DNA of 64,000 nucleotides from assembly GCA_019925095.2 (NCBI GenBank), contig CM034412.1, positions 13,492,001-13,556,000 on the forward strand. The letters run 5' to 3'. Below the pieces are notes generated by a model. That model ran no database searches. It saw only the letters and a program-made list of their open reading frames with translations, and was not told where the DNA came from. Below are positions 10,031 through 21,472 of the stretch, piece after piece (within the stretch, counting starts at the first letter, position 1; each line of letters starts with the position of its first letter). This stretch comes from Dendrolimus kikuchii (Eukaryota > Arthropoda > Insecta > Lepidoptera > Lasiocampidae). The translations under genes and the position numbers were made by a program.

Positions 10031-10436
10031 GTACACAAGCATCTCTTAACCATTTTCCGAAATTTTGTTAAAGAGCATTAGTATACTCTGCCCCACGAAA
10101 GTACAAACATTAAGATAGCTATGCCCATAATACTATTTACAAATTGCGATTTGAGTACGGTCGTAAGCCAAGGCTTGTTATCAGTCAGCGCGACCCGTAA
10201 TCAAGGGCACGCATTAAGGTGCGGGTAAGGCCACATTTGTTGAGGGATAATCTATTCACTCAGATATATAATGTAATACATACACTTGTGCGTCATCTTG
10301 CTCTTGGTCGACATAACGGACCACGTACGATTTCGGGGTCATCTGGAAGGCAAAGCTAAACTTGCCTTCTGCCGCCTTTTGGGTAAGTGCTCAAGGCCCC
10401 GCGATCGATGTATTTTTCTTCAAATTTATTTATTTA
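10031..10436. other. No recognisable feature
   Basis: Mixed-composition sequence. I see no repeat with a partner in the window and no exon. Confidence 0.4.
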
Positions 10437-10841
10437 CTAGTTGTACCCGGCAGACGTTGTCCTGCCTTTAAAAAATAAAAATCTAGAACCCGACTACAGC
10501 GTCATCTACCGGAACCAAATGTTAATCTAAACATGAATCAACTTGAACAAACAGTAGAAAATTAATGAAGTATTTATATCGCCATTAAAAAAAATAGGGG
10601 TAGGTGGTAGAAGGATGAAAATTTAGGGTTGTATGTATTTTTCAAAAAAAGAAATTTTGACAAAAATATAAAATAAAATTTTTAGAGGTGGATCACACTT
10701 ATCATTTATGGGTATGAACAATAGATGTTGGCCGATTTCCAGACCTACCCAATATGCACACATAATTTCATACAAATCAGTTCAGCCGTTTCGGAGGAGT
10801 TTGGTAACAAACACCGCGACACGAGAATTTTATATATTAGA
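10437..10841 (-). mobile_element. Hel-E copy 1: non-autonomous Helitron
   Basis: On the minus strand it begins TCTAATATATAAAATTCTCG after A. It ends with a hairpin (ggcag...ctgcc, about 10455-10475 on the plus strand), then CTAG before T. This is the complete Helitron end structure. It is 405 bp with no coding capacity. Confidence 0.85.
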
Positions 10842-11084
10842 TTGATTTACAAAAATTGCTATCATTGATTACCGTTGTCACCAAAACGATAGCGTGGTAC
10901 TCATAATACATTATAGATACATATTCACAGTACAAATAAAAATGTCAATTTGTTGACATATCTTGTTCAATGTTCGCAAGCCTTTGTCATCGGCGCCTTA
11001 TTAAGTAAGTTGGTCCTGCCGTATGGTACTACGAACGTGGTATTACGCCTACGTTACATCACAATTGCGAAGCTGACAAGCGAA

Positions 11085-11172
11085 CGAACGGCCCATCCAG
11101 TGGAACGTAGCTACCGGCGCCTATTGACTTTTACAACACCAAGAGCGAAGCCTACGCGTTGCCACTCTTTAG
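11085..11172 (+). repeat. A2 repeat fragment
   Basis: A diverged relative of A ('cggcccatccagtggaa', 'caacaccaagagcgaag', 'cgttgccactctttagga'). Related fragments lie at 13065-13170 and 60990-61090. A younger A copy follows immediately. Confidence 0.6.
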
Positions 11173-11182
11173 GATTTTTTTT

Positions 11183-11343
11183 TTTATTGCAGGAGTTCAG
11201 CAGACAGGCAGACGGCCCACTTGATGGAAAGCGGTTACCATCGCCTATGGATATTTGCAACACCAAAGGTGCTAGAAATGCGCTGCTACTCTTTTCAGGG
11301 AGACTGGAACCTGGTCGCTAATGACGGAACATAACTCAAGGTT
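11183..11343 (+). repeat. A repeat, 5' half
   Basis: It follows the A consensus from the T-rich lead-in to 'aacataactcaaggtt', then switches to unrelated GC-rich sequence. Confidence 0.85.
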
Positions 11344-11820
11344 GGAGTGGGAGATATGAGATGGAGGAATGAGATTGAAATCTCACCCGCCGTTATGCCA
11401 TGGAGATGGGGGCGTGCCGTGTTCCGCGCGCGCTCACCTCTCCTCCTCTGGGGCGAATTAACATCCGCCCCAAGCCAAAGTAATGACATGGAAGATGCCG
11501 AGGAATAAAAGTAGTCCTCAGGCAGTGGATGTGGCCTTGAAGGCCCTGCCTGCCAGGGTACGCGAAGTTGGTTGAGTTTTCGTTTTCCCTTTAACTCGGC
11601 ATAAGGCGCTGCAAGAAACACCCAGGGGTTTTAGTGGGTATCCCTAACTGGGGAGTAGCTAACTACCCCCCCCCCCTTGCGCTTACGCTTGTCGCAATCT
11701 ATGATCCTCAATCGGATTTCTCCTGGCAAAAAAATATGAGATTGGACGGGGGAGTCGGAAGAGAGGGGGGGGGGGTGTCATTGGAAGTCTCACTCATCGC
11801 CCAAAATAGACTAGCTTAAG
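11344..11820. other. Unassigned GC-rich block with homopolymer runs
   Basis: It contains CpG-rich sequence (11385-11470), a run of C (about 11667-11678) and a run of G (about 11765-11774). The open frames 11295-11621 and 11634-11819 show no motif. It may be a degraded retroelement, but I cannot place it. Confidence 0.3.
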
Positions 11821-11869
11821 GCTAACCGTTTCACGCCGATATTCTGGAAGAGCGTGGTATAACACCCAT

Positions 11870-12100
11870 CGAATCGGCCTTAAGAGCTATAACTAAGATA
11901 ATGCATCTGAGGTTAAGCGGGCTAAGTCATAGCCGGCCGAACTCGCTGGAACACAGAGGCTCCGGGTTCGATGCCTGACATGGTAAATTTCGGAAGCGAA
12001 CTTTCTGTTCTTTAATATGGTCTCGGTGTCTGGGATCGGCCTAGCGTAATTTGCTTAGCTTGGGGATATACAATGTATGTGTTTGTCTGCTGATTATTTA
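11870..12100 (+). mobile_element. M SINE copy 1 (tRNA-type)
   Basis: It contains a B-box-like element ('gggttcgatgcc', 11964-11975) and the blocks 'ggtaaatttcggaa' and 'gtgtttgtctgc', colinear with 51165-51390. The cloverleaf is not complete, so it is a SINE-type repeat and not a tRNA gene. Confidence 0.6.
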
Positions 12101-12149
12101 AAAAAAATAATTACTGGAGTACATTAGATCATCATTAGTCATCATCATG

Positions 12150-12350
12150 TGGTGTAGAGTGTTTACCGTGGCTTATGGACATTTGCCACACCAAAGGTGC
12201 TACTAATGTGCTGCCCGCCACGAAGGACCTGGTGATCATTGATGCTGGAACACAATTCTCGGTTTTATAACGGCATACCTAGACCAAAGGTGATAGCAAT
12301 CCAGACAGACAAATACTCTACCTGGCTGTGGTTTGTTTTACTTACACTTA
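12150..12350 (+). repeat. A repeat, degenerate
   Basis: Blocks from 'cttatggacatttgc' to 'cttacgacagacca' are recognisable, with deletions. A short N SINE fragment ('attaccacgtgctaacggcg') follows at about 12371. Confidence 0.65.
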
Positions 12351-12404
12351 CGACAGACCACGTTATGTAATTACCACGTGCTAACGGCGAAGGAGAGGAA
12401 CACG

Positions 12405-12816
12405 ACGCCATTATTTGAGATTTGTTGTCTGTTTGTTTTTGCTGATCGAGACGCAGTTTTTGCTGATCGAGAGATAATTCTTAGACTTAGACTCTGCGCT
12501 ACTTTTTATCCTAGAAATTTTTCTGGGAATGATTTAAAATGGGCAGTTTAAAATAGATCGAAATCCAATGTGATCTTTTACTGATCGTTAGCAAATTTAA
12601 TGGAATAAAATATGTAATATTTTTATCCCGGGAAACCCGCGGGAATTTTCCTGGGAGCGGTTTGTAGTTGTACGGGTGCGTAATAATTAGCTTACTCCGA
12701 CACAGATTTCACTAAAACGATAGCCTACATTCTTTTTCAAATGATGCGGTATTTTACCCCGGGAATCCCGCGGGAATATCAAGTTAAGCGTACACGAAGT
12801 CACAGGCATATCCTAG
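12405..12816 (+). mobile_element. Hel-D copy 2, 5'-incomplete
   Basis: It matches Hel-D from the 'gtctgtttg' region through two 'cccgcgggaat' blocks to the end CTAG at 12813-12816, followed by T. The 5' terminus is missing. Confidence 0.6.
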
Positions 12817-13064
12817 TGTACTTATATAAAAACAAAGGTTAACCCTACGTTAGAACATTGGTATAACGAGCCGTGATAGTTGTTCGAGTAAAAGGGTTGA
12901 TTAATTAGGGCTCAGATACAAGAGATAACATTTCATGTACTGGACCTAAAACGTGAATTTATCTGGCGGAGGGTTTTAGGTTGGTTATGGCTCAAGGGAA
13001 TCTGGCCGATATGCTTTTCAACTAGTTAGTAGGTATTGCAGTAAAAAAAAACCTTTTTTTAACG

Positions 13065-13170
13065 CTAGGCTGGCCAACAGGCAGGCTTTCCAGCTCATGG
13101 AAAGTGCTTACAATCGCCTATACACGTTTGCAACATCGGGGGCGAAGACAACGCGTTGCCAGGCTTTAGG
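13065..13170 (+). repeat. A2 repeat fragment
   Basis: 'ggccaacaggcaggc', 'cgtttgcaacatcgggggcg' and 'cgttgccaggctttagga' mark it as A2. Confidence 0.6.
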
Positions 13171-13970
13171 AAAGATAAAGAGTATGGGATAGGAGGAATT
13201 GGATAAAGGGGATTGTTAAATTTGTTTTTTTGATCGCCCACTAGATGTCGCTGTTCCATAATGAAACATGACAATCTTAACAATGTATTATTTTATGTAT
13301 TTTATCTAAGGTCTATATCATTGAAGTAGTGTTGGGCAGGACATGGTTTTAAAATAAGATTGTAAGAATAACATGACATTTTGTACTGAATCAGTAACAA
13401 CGTACTACTTCAAATGAGGCGAAGAGATTTGTATGTTTTGTACTGCAGCAGGGCGGTAGTACATTTGAAGAGATGAGGCCAGTGAGGCGGTGAGCGTCAT
13501 TCCCTCATTTGTCCCGTATAAAACTTGTAGTTCGGAAATGTTCGTTAAGAATCCGATGTGATCGGCTTTGATCACCGCATTTTACTAGCAGTCGTACATG
13601 TCATGTTGTCGCTCTTTGTCACGTGAATAGCCGTAGAGGCATTATTGTACTTTTGTAGCATAAGCCTCGTTCCGTCCTTTCTCTTACATTTGAGTACTAC
13701 ACTAGTAGTAGCGCGACAAAATATTTGAAGCATTACTTTTAGATTTTGTACCGTATTAGTACAAATGGATTTTGTACAAGACAAATGTACCGGCTCGTAC
13801 GTGTCCGACGCAACTCTACCTGAAAGTAACCCGGGAATCTTCCAGGTATGACATAGAGGATGAGCAAGTCGACCATAGAAACTGTAATTGATTGTACTGT
13901 TATAACCGGCCGTTAAAAGGAAACAACAAAAAAACAAGCGAACATGATCCCGGATCATGCTTCTTTTCTT
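13171..13970. other. No gene assigned; possible promoter-like box
   Basis: A TATAAAA motif lies at about 13519-13525 ('cccgtataaaacttg'). The minus-strand open frame 13572-13958 has no recognisable domain. No partner copy is seen in the window. Confidence 0.3.
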
Positions 13971-13974
13971 ATTT

Positions 13975-14277
13975 TTACTGCTGGAGTACAGCAGACAGGC
14001 TGACGGCCTAACTGTGATGGAAAATGGTTACCATCGTTTATGAACATTTGCAACATTAAAGGTGCTACCAATGTGCTGCTGGACTTATAGATGGGACTGG
14101 AACCTAGCCATTGATGCCGGAACGACAACTGAAGGTTGTTGTGGCCGCATGCTTTCAACCAGGTAGCCATCCAGTCGGGCAAATGCTCTCCCTGCCTGTG
14201 GGTTGTTTTGTTGCCTCTTACGACAGGCCGCCCAGGCGCAGGAATTAGTATTCTTTCTCCGTTCCTGCACGGATAAT
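13975..14277 (+). repeat. A repeat, variant subfamily
   Basis: Full length to 'cctgcacggata', with the variant lead-in 'gctggagtacagcag' and 'aactgtgatggaaa' shared with the copy at 29090-29385. It therefore represents a separate subfamily. Confidence 0.85.
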
Positions 14278-14427
14278 ATATAACCTGCCTGTTATCATAG
14301 GGTTCCAACTCCTCGAGTCGGGCAGAACAACAGCCAGTTCATCTCCACTATAGGTGGCAGTTGCTTCTTTTAAAAATGAAACTCGATATAGACTGGACTG
14401 TATGATTATTATTAAACTATTTACATA

Positions 14428-14781
14428 CATACATACATACATACATAACTTCACGCCTGTTCCCTTGCGGGGTAGGCACGAACAACAGAGCGCCATTTAT
14501 GACCATTCTTACACACCTCACTTGCTTCTTTGACATTCATAACTCTTGTCATGCACGCTCGTCTGTTCTTAAGGCTCCTGACATCACCCTCCGCTAATAC
14601 ACGATCAATTTGATCATGAAAGGTGTGTCGTGGCCTTCCACGACTTCTGCATCCATCCACTTTTGCATTGTATATCTGTTTAGTCATTCTTTCATCATGC
14701 ATTCTTTCCACATGCCCGAACCACCGGAGCATTCCTTTCCTTACCTTCACCCCGACACTTTCTTTCAGACCACTTTATGTT
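14428..14781 (-). mobile_element. B LINE 3' end with 13-bp target-site duplication
   Basis: Perfect AACTATTTACATA copies lie at 14415-14427 and 14782-14794. On the minus strand the open frame (14451-14750) runs from 'KVRKGMLRWFGHVERM' through the family C-terminus, then the (GTAT)n tail. No catalytic domain is present. Confidence 0.9.
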
Positions 14782-14794
14782 AACTATTTACATA

Positions 14795-16734
14795 AATTAA
14801 ATTATACATAAACGAAGCACGTATAGGAATAACCAAGTATTTGTGCGAGAGAGTCTAGTGAGAATAGTTTAAGTGATCGCAAGCAAGTTTCCGGCCCCAA
14901 GGCCGTTCCTACAGCCCGCGTTCCGTCCGACGCCTAGCTGCTAATTGCGCGAGCTATAGGCGTCGGCGGTGTGCTCCGGCGGTCGGGTCAGGGAGGGTAC
15001 TATCGGTCCGCAACATCCATCTTCCCAATAGATGGAACCGCTATTTCTCGTATTATGCAATCTCCGTCCAACTTTTAATATCCATTTAATTCTAGTGTCA
15101 TTTTTTAAGTTTTTATAATAAATTGTGTTTTGATCAAAAGATAGTGGATTGTTTAACGAGGGATGAAAGAAACCTATTTAAGCACGAGATGGTTTGGCGC
15201 ACGAGCGTAGCGAAGGTGGTAATAGCTCGAGTGCCTAATCTTTCACCCGAGGTAAATATTGCTTTTCATTTCGAATATGAGGATTAGTTCAACAAGCAAC
15301 TACTTCTGTAATGAAATCAGCCATTAAATCCATATCTAAATCTGATGAACTCATTTTGGAAAAATATCCGCCAAGTTATTATTTTTCTGTGGTATTTTAC
15401 TCGCCAGTATTTTTTTAGCAATGACGATAGTAAATCTTTAGCTCAAGTTTATGTAAATTAAACCATAATTTAGTGAAAAGTAAATTAAAAGTATAAAGTC
15501 GTGTTACATAATTGTTGATATTTTTTTTATTACAATTTATGCCGCGATTTGACAGTGGCTGTAAAAAAAGTTGGGACATGGGTCGCATTTATTGTCTATG
15601 GCTCGGATAGTTTTAATATTTTCGACAGCAGGGAAAATCGTTACCCAGGGACGAAAGGTACTGTTTTCGTCCCTCTAATTAGGTTACTTCTAGCGTACTT
15701 ACTGTCCGAGTATGAGAAATGAAAAGTTGTTTAAAAGGCCCTTTCGAAAGTACGTTCTAACAGTGCGAAACTCGATTTACTCAAGAGTGGTTTCATGCCG
15801 ATATGCTGTGGTAATACATCGTACGAGCCGGCCCTAAGAACTGTAATCAAAATAATAATTCACACACATCAATTCAGATTACTGAAATAAAAAAAAATAA
15901 AAAAAACTACCGTATTGTAGTAGAACAATTAAAAGCTAATAGATGACGCTGTGCAATAATTGAGGTCGCAAACATTTCCCGAAACGTACAAACAATATAT
16001 ACAAATTTGCAACAATATGGGGCCTAGGCATGCGAAGAACTACACTAGCCTCGCTGGAAGATCTACCTTTGATTTGAGATGGAGCAGCATTCCATCTCGC
16101 CCTTCCACCCTACCGGGCACCTCCTTTAGTATTTACCAAAATATCTAAGAAACTCTAAAAAAATATTAACGGCCTTATTCATATTGAGTTAGAGCAAGTA
16201 TTTAGGCTTCTTTAAAAACTTTATAGAAGCATACAAACTTACTCTAACTCAATATTAATAATACCGTAAGATATTATTACATTCCAAATTAAAACTATTG
16301 GAAGGCTTCAACTGTCGAGACAGTAGTTTTCAATAAGAATATTTCAATTTGTAAAGTACCCTCGTCTCAGACTAAGACAGTTTCCGTGCATTGTTTTTAA
16401 TATTTCAGATCGTATGACACTGTGTCAGGTGTCGGACCTCTGACTAGGGTTGCCAGCTGTAAAATATATATGTATATAATATAATATCGTACTATATTTT
16501 AGGCAATGCTATTGCTTTTTAATCGGCGCTACCTTAGTTATAGATGTCATTGAATCATATTCTGATACCCGAATGTAAGCCTCAGAAAAGCTTTACATAA
16601 TACTTATCTGTAATCGACTACCTAATTCAATCATTTTACAATAAAAAAATATATAAATTAAACTAAATACTTAAAAATAAATTAAATTATAAATAAATTA
16701 ATATAAAGTATGTAACAAATCGCTGCTAAGCTAG
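14795..16734. other. Unassigned intergenic or intronic sequence
   Basis: It contains a GC-rich block (14885-15060) and long AT-rich stretches. Short recurrent blocks such as 'ttcatgccgatatgctgtgg' (15792; compare 11830) point to old repeats. No splice-flanked coding segment was found. Confidence 0.4.
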
Positions 16735-16810
16735 AGGGAGGCGTGCCCAGAAGGCTGGCTGCGTTGTCACGCTGTATGGCAATGCTGATTAGTTGCGCGA
16801 AATACGAACC
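16735..16810 (-). mobile_element. J LINE fragment
   Basis: Reverse complement of the last coding codons of J ('gcccagaaggctggctgcgt'), truncated on both sides. Confidence 0.6.
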
Positions 16811-16857
16811 AACCTTAGGCAATTATACTATATATTATAGAAAAATTATATAGTACG

Positions 16858-17375
16858 TGGATCGATCGATCAACGCGGTGCTGGTACCTACGCTCACGTA
16901 TGGATGCGAGAGTTGGGTATGGAAGAGAGAGCATGAAAGTAGAGTAAACGCGGTCGAGATGCGAGCACTGCGCAAAATCTGCGGAGTGACGCTCGCGGAC
17001 CGCGTTCGTAATACCGAAGTAAGAAAGAGAGTTGGTCTGAAAGAGAGTGTCGGGGTGAAGGTAAGGAAAGGTTCTCCGGTGGTTCGGGCATGTGGAAAGA
17101 ATGCATGATGAAAGAATGACTAAACAGATATACAATGCAAAAGTGGATGGATGCAGAAGTCGTGGAAGGCCACGACACACCTTCCATGATCAAATTGATC
17201 GTGTACTAGCAGAAGGTGATGTCAGGAGCCTTAAGAACAGACGAGCTTGCATGACAAGAGTTATGAATGTCAAAGAGGCAAGTGAGGTGTGTAAGAATAA
17301 GCCTAAATGGCACTTTGTTGTTCGTGCCTACCCCGCAAGGGAACTGGCGTGAAGTTATGTATGTATGTATGTATG
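16858..17375 (+). mobile_element. B LINE 3' end with 11-bp target-site duplication (longest copy)
   Basis: TATATAGTACG is duplicated at 16847-16857 and 17376-17386. The coding part starts upstream of 'LTYGCESWVWKREHESRVN', continues through 'RALRKICGVTLADRVRNTEV' and is frameshifted at about 17068 (deletion in 'ggaatgctcc'). The family end and (GTAT)n tail follow. It shows best how B derives from an RTE-type polyprotein C-terminus. Confidence 0.9.
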
Positions 17376-17386
17376 TATATAGTACG

Positions 17387-17889
17387 AAATGTATATATTC
17401 AATTGTCGCGCTTTTTGTTCCGATACTTATTATTATTTTAAAAATAATATATCTTTGTTGACCAAAGCAAAAAGTAGTATTAAATACACATGGAAAATGC
17501 AATAATGAAATACTTAAATACAATATATAATAAATAATGAAAAATAAATGTGTAATATAACGGCCCCGACGGCAAGCCTCGCTTTGCAGATGGAAACGCG
17601 AAACATAAATTATTAAATCTGTATATTGTGTAGCTCACAAAATAATATTTTTACACAATAGGATATTTTTGTCACAATACATGACGTCCCTAGGCATCCT
17701 TTTCGCAAAGAACATTTTCAATACCCAAAGAGGCTGTTACAGTACTGTGGGACCCTTAATTGAAACTACACACTTTATTACTTGATTTGTTTCATCCCTT
17801 GATATGGATGGATCAAATCAAATCAAATCATTTATTTGCTTAAAAAACATGGTTAGTAATAATTATGTCTCGTATTTTATGTCTTATCA
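17387..17889. other. No gene; simple-repeat patch
   Basis: AT-rich, with a short (TCAAA)n patch at about 17813-17832. Nothing else recognisable. Confidence 0.4.
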
Positions 17890-18133
17890 TATCCGTGCAG
17901 GAACGGAGAAAGAATACAATTTTCTGCTTTGGGGCGGCCTGTCGTAAGAGAGTCTAAAGTATGTCGCCATAAAACCTTGAATTGTGTTCCGGCATTAGTG
18001 ACCAGGGTCCAGTCGCCCTTAAGAGATCAGCAGCGCATTTGTAGCACCTTCGGTGTTGCAAATGTCCATAGACGATGGTAACCGCTTTCCATCAACTGGG
18101 CCGTCTGCCTGTCTGCTGAACTCCTGCAATAAA
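17890..18133 (-). repeat. A repeat, internally deleted
   Basis: Both ends of A are present. About 60 bp between 'cgtaagag' and 'tctaaagtatgtcg' is missing. Confidence 0.85.
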
Positions 18134-18889
18134 AAAAATGTATTGTCTGTTTTATGGAAATGCCTTGATATGCACAGGTGAGCATAACACGTGCGCTAGC
18201 TTGATGAGCTACGTTCGTACTGATGGTAAATTCGCGCGTGTCCACCTAAATGCTGAGTTGGGTAAATGTACGTACTTACTTCGTACAAGTACTCTTTTTT
18301 CACCTACATTTCCCAAAAGTACTATTATTATTACAGCTTAAAAACAAAAATAAAATATTTTCTTCAAAAAATGATAGCAACCCTATTTTTGACACCCACT
18401 CTCTTGACATCGGGGTGACGTCATATGGTGGTAGAAGCCTGACATTAAAATATTTATAGCCCCGACAAATTATTAATTTCAAAATTAAATCGAGCAACTC
18501 CCTTAGATAGGAATTAAGGTAAAAGCTCCTTAATTGACACTGTATCAGTCATTAAACACTGCACAGAACTCTAATAAATATTTTATGTGGTCATGTCAAT
18601 AGTATTTTAATTATAATTATCTATTATAACTTGTATAAGGCGTATATATACCCTATTATGGGTAATGGCATGTGGACTTATATATAATTTAAGGTCGGTT
18701 TATTTTTTATGTACTATGTCAAATAATTTTTTATTTCATTTAATTGTACTAGTAGTTGACACTTTGTCATAAAAATATGTGAACCAAAAAAACAGCGCAC
18801 AAAATCAAATATATCCTATACAGTCTGTGTATATATCACAGCACTATTCAAATGCCTGACTGTATATGGTGAGATGTATATAGATTAGA
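18134..18889. other. No recognisable feature
   Basis: AT-rich sequence with no exon-like or repeat boundary that I can support. Confidence 0.4.
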
Positions 18890-18990
18890 TACATTGTTGC
18901 CTGGAAGAGATCGCTTTAAGCGATAAGGCCGCCCTTTGTTCTGTACTTAGTTTTAAGAACGTAGTTTTAATTTTTGGTGAACAATAAAGT
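18890..18990 (+). repeat. I repeat, plus orientation, with AATAAA
   Basis: 'ttgcctggaagagatcgctt' then 'aaggccgcc', with AATAAAG at about 18983. It resembles a LINE 3' UTR end. Confidence 0.6.
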
Positions 18991-19984
18991 GTTTTCATTC
19001 ATTAAATAGTGAAAAAAGGAAACAGTGCACTTAAATAGAAATGTATCTGTGTGTATCCCAGAATTATTCAAATACTTAACTGTATACAGTTAAGTATATC
19101 TATCTATATATGTCAAATACACAAATAAGTGTATATTTGATTTTGTCCGCTGTCTTTGTTTCACACTTTTTATGCAAAGGACACAACACAACTAGTGTAG
19201 TGTCGACTATTAGTGATTTTACCCTAATCTAGTAAATAATAATTAAATAATGTACCTGACAGATAAAGATATAAAACACAGAAATTACTCTTGGTAGATG
19301 TAATATTTTCACGAAATTAAGGGCACATCCCGACCCAAATAGATGTAGAACTAACCCGAGCTTACATAATTGACTGACCTTACATTACATAAACATAGGG
19401 CCATAGGTCAGCGTATGTAAGTAGTTTTAGAGAGTAGTAAGTACTTTGAAGGTAAGGTAAAAAGATAGAACTGAAAACTATTTTCAACATTTGTGAGTGA
19501 TTTTAGACGTGATAAAGCCATGCTGGAATCATTATAGCTCTTGGGACAGACTCAATCGGTGTGATAATAAGCTCTCACAGAATATCGACGTGAAACGGTT
19601 AGCCTTGAGGTAATCGTATTTCGTATTGTTATGGAATTGTATACTCAGCATTTTGATTATACAAATGTATTGTAGATAAAAATTAGTTATCATTGGAGAC
19701 TCAATTTGCCCGGCAAGAAAAAATGTGTTTCACTCGCATAAAGGACCCAACCACGAGCCATCATCCTTTTTTTTCTTGCACGGAGGATGTCTTTGGACAC
19801 CATCCTCGGGCCTGGGAGGACGTTTTACACCGATGAATGTGTGGGACTCATAAGCGGCCGTATTCCCAACGTGACCTTCGAGCTGAGGTCCCGGGGATGT
19901 CGACCGTCAGACTACCCCATAAACATGCGCCCCTATCTCACACGCTTTTACGGGAGGCCACAGGAACTAGACCTATAAGTGAGA
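18991..19984. other. No gene assigned
   Basis: AT-rich, apart from a GC-richer patch at 19790-19975 with a 63-codon open frame that has no motif or splice context. A degenerate 'cacagaatatcgacgtgaaacggttagcc' type repeat lies at 19575-19605 (compare 11822 and 36380). Confidence 0.35.
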
Positions 19985-20160
19985 TAAAGTAAGGTAACTC
20001 TTTATTGTAAGTACGCCAGAGAATAAACAAATAGAAGTAGAAAAATACAAAATATGGTATAACGGGCGGCCTTATCGCTAGAAAGCGATCTCTTCCAGGC
20101 AACACTTGGCAGGGATTAATAGATTTTCAAAACTAACGGTGGTCGGAACGTTGGGCCACT
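19985..20160 (-). repeat. I repeat, left part, split by G2
   Basis: Colinear with 6630-6780. The match breaks at 'aactaacggtgg' and resumes at 'ggtggtgcagtctat' (20440), exactly around the G2 insertion. Confidence 0.65.
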
Positions 20161-20440
20161 AAAGTGATAAACTATAAACCTCTCCACGCAGCTGCGATGA
20201 GAATGTTGAGATGGATGTGTGGTGTTACAAGAATGCATAAGGTGAGAAATGAGTAGACAAGAGTATCTTTGAAAGTTGCACCTGTGACTGAAAAATTGAG
20301 AGGAAGAAGATTAAGTTGGTATGGGCATATAATGAGGATATGCGGTGTGACAGAAGAGGTATGTCAGAATAGAAGAGTGTGGAAGGAGAAGACATATTGT
20401 GCCGACACCAAGTAATTGGGATATGGTGAAAGAAAAGAGA
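20161..20440 (+). mobile_element. G2: RTE-like LINE 3' end inserted in an I repeat
   Basis: The degenerate frame starts 'AMRMLRWMCGVTR', continues 'RRLSWYGHIMR' and ends 'VWKEKTYCAD', then the tail 'aaagaaaagaga'. I recall these blocks from RTE-like polyprotein C-termini. GGTGG is duplicated at the edges, and the uninterrupted site is present in the I copy near 6770-6785. Confidence 0.75.
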
Positions 20441-20441
20441 G

Positions 20442-20569
20442 GTGGTGCAGTCTATAAATAATGATGATAAGTATACACTTGTGTATATACATATGTATAT
20501 ATATTTATATTGTTTTTGTAGTTATATGCACCATGTATACTTATCATCATTATTTATAGACTGCACCAC
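20442..20569. repeat. Perfect 34-bp inverted repeat with AT-rich loop
   Basis: Arms 20442-20475 and 20536-20569 are perfect reverse complements. The 60-nt loop is almost pure AT. A single arm-like sequence occurs in the I copy at about 6776-6805, so this hairpin is an inverted duplication within I. Confidence 0.85.
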
Positions 20570-20672
20570 AGTCAGTTTTAAAAATCTATTAATTCCTGCC
20601 ATGGGTTACCCGGAAGAGGTCGCTTTTTAGCAATAAGGCCAGGCCGCCCGTTGTATAGTACTTTTGTAGTTT
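20570..20672 (+). repeat. I repeat, plus orientation
   Basis: 'taattcctgcc', 'cggaagaggtcgctt' and 'caataaggcc' blocks match the I family. It is the inverted continuation of the I copy left of the hairpin. Confidence 0.6.
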
Positions 20673-20673
20673 T

Positions 20674-21075
20674 AACCGACTTCAAAAAAGGAGGAGGTTC
20701 TCAATTCGTCGGGACCTTTTTTTATGTATGTTCACCGATTACTCCCAGATTTATGATCCGATTTACGTGATTCTTTTTTGTTCGACGCGGAATAGCTTCC
20801 ATTTGGTCCCCTAAAAATTTGACATAGTTTGGCCCGGTAGTTTTCATTTTATGAAAATTTTTCCATTCCGTTCCATATGTTCACCGATTGCGCTGAGATT
20901 TATAATCCGATTTACCTGATTCTTATTTAGTTTGATGCGGAATAGTTGCCATTTGGTCCCCTAAAAATTTAACATAGTTTGGCCTAGTAGTTTTAATTTT
21001 ACGAATATTTTTTTGTTCCCGTTTCTTGGGACCTATATTTTTTAAGGAGCGCGGCACCTTTCGTAGATCTACCCA
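20674..21075 (+). repeat. Q: 'accgacttcaaaaaaggagg' repeat with 149-bp tandem duplication
   Basis: It starts with the 'aaaaaaggaggaggttc' block, also seen alone at 36285-36310. A 149-bp unit ('ttcaccgatt...') is repeated once, starting at 20731 and 20880. Confidence 0.65.
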
Positions 21076-21084
21076 TACATACAT

Positions 21085-21472
21085 GCATAGATGCGAGCAC
21101 TGCGCAAAATCTAAGAAGTAAGAAAGAGAGTTGGTCTGAAAGAGAGTGTCAGGGTGAAGGTAAGGAAAGGAATGCTCCGGTGGTTCGGGCATGTGGAAAG
21201 AATGCATGATGAAAGAATGACTAAACAGATATACAATGCAAAAGTAGATGGATGCAAAAGTCGTGCAAGGCCACGACACACCTTCCATGATCAAATTGAT
21301 CGTGTACTAGCAGAAGGTGATGTCAGGAGCCTTAAGAACAAACGAGCTTGCATGACAAGAGTTATGTATGTCAAAGAGGCAAGTGAGGTGTGTAAGAATA
21401 AGCCTAAATGGCACTCTGTTGTTCGTGCCTACCCCGCAAGGGAACTGGTGTGAAGTTATGTATGTATGTATG
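21085..21472 (+). mobile_element. B LINE 3' end, internally deleted
   Basis: It begins 'agatgcgagcactgcgcaaa', lacks the next ~45 bp of the family, then runs to the C-terminus and a (GTAT)n tail. I see no clear duplication at the ends. Confidence 0.85.

Noticed and set aside
11900..11980. tRNA-like sequence with 'gggttcgatgcc'
   Set aside because: It is colinear over more than 200 bp with 51165-51390 and lacks a complete cloverleaf; called M SINE.
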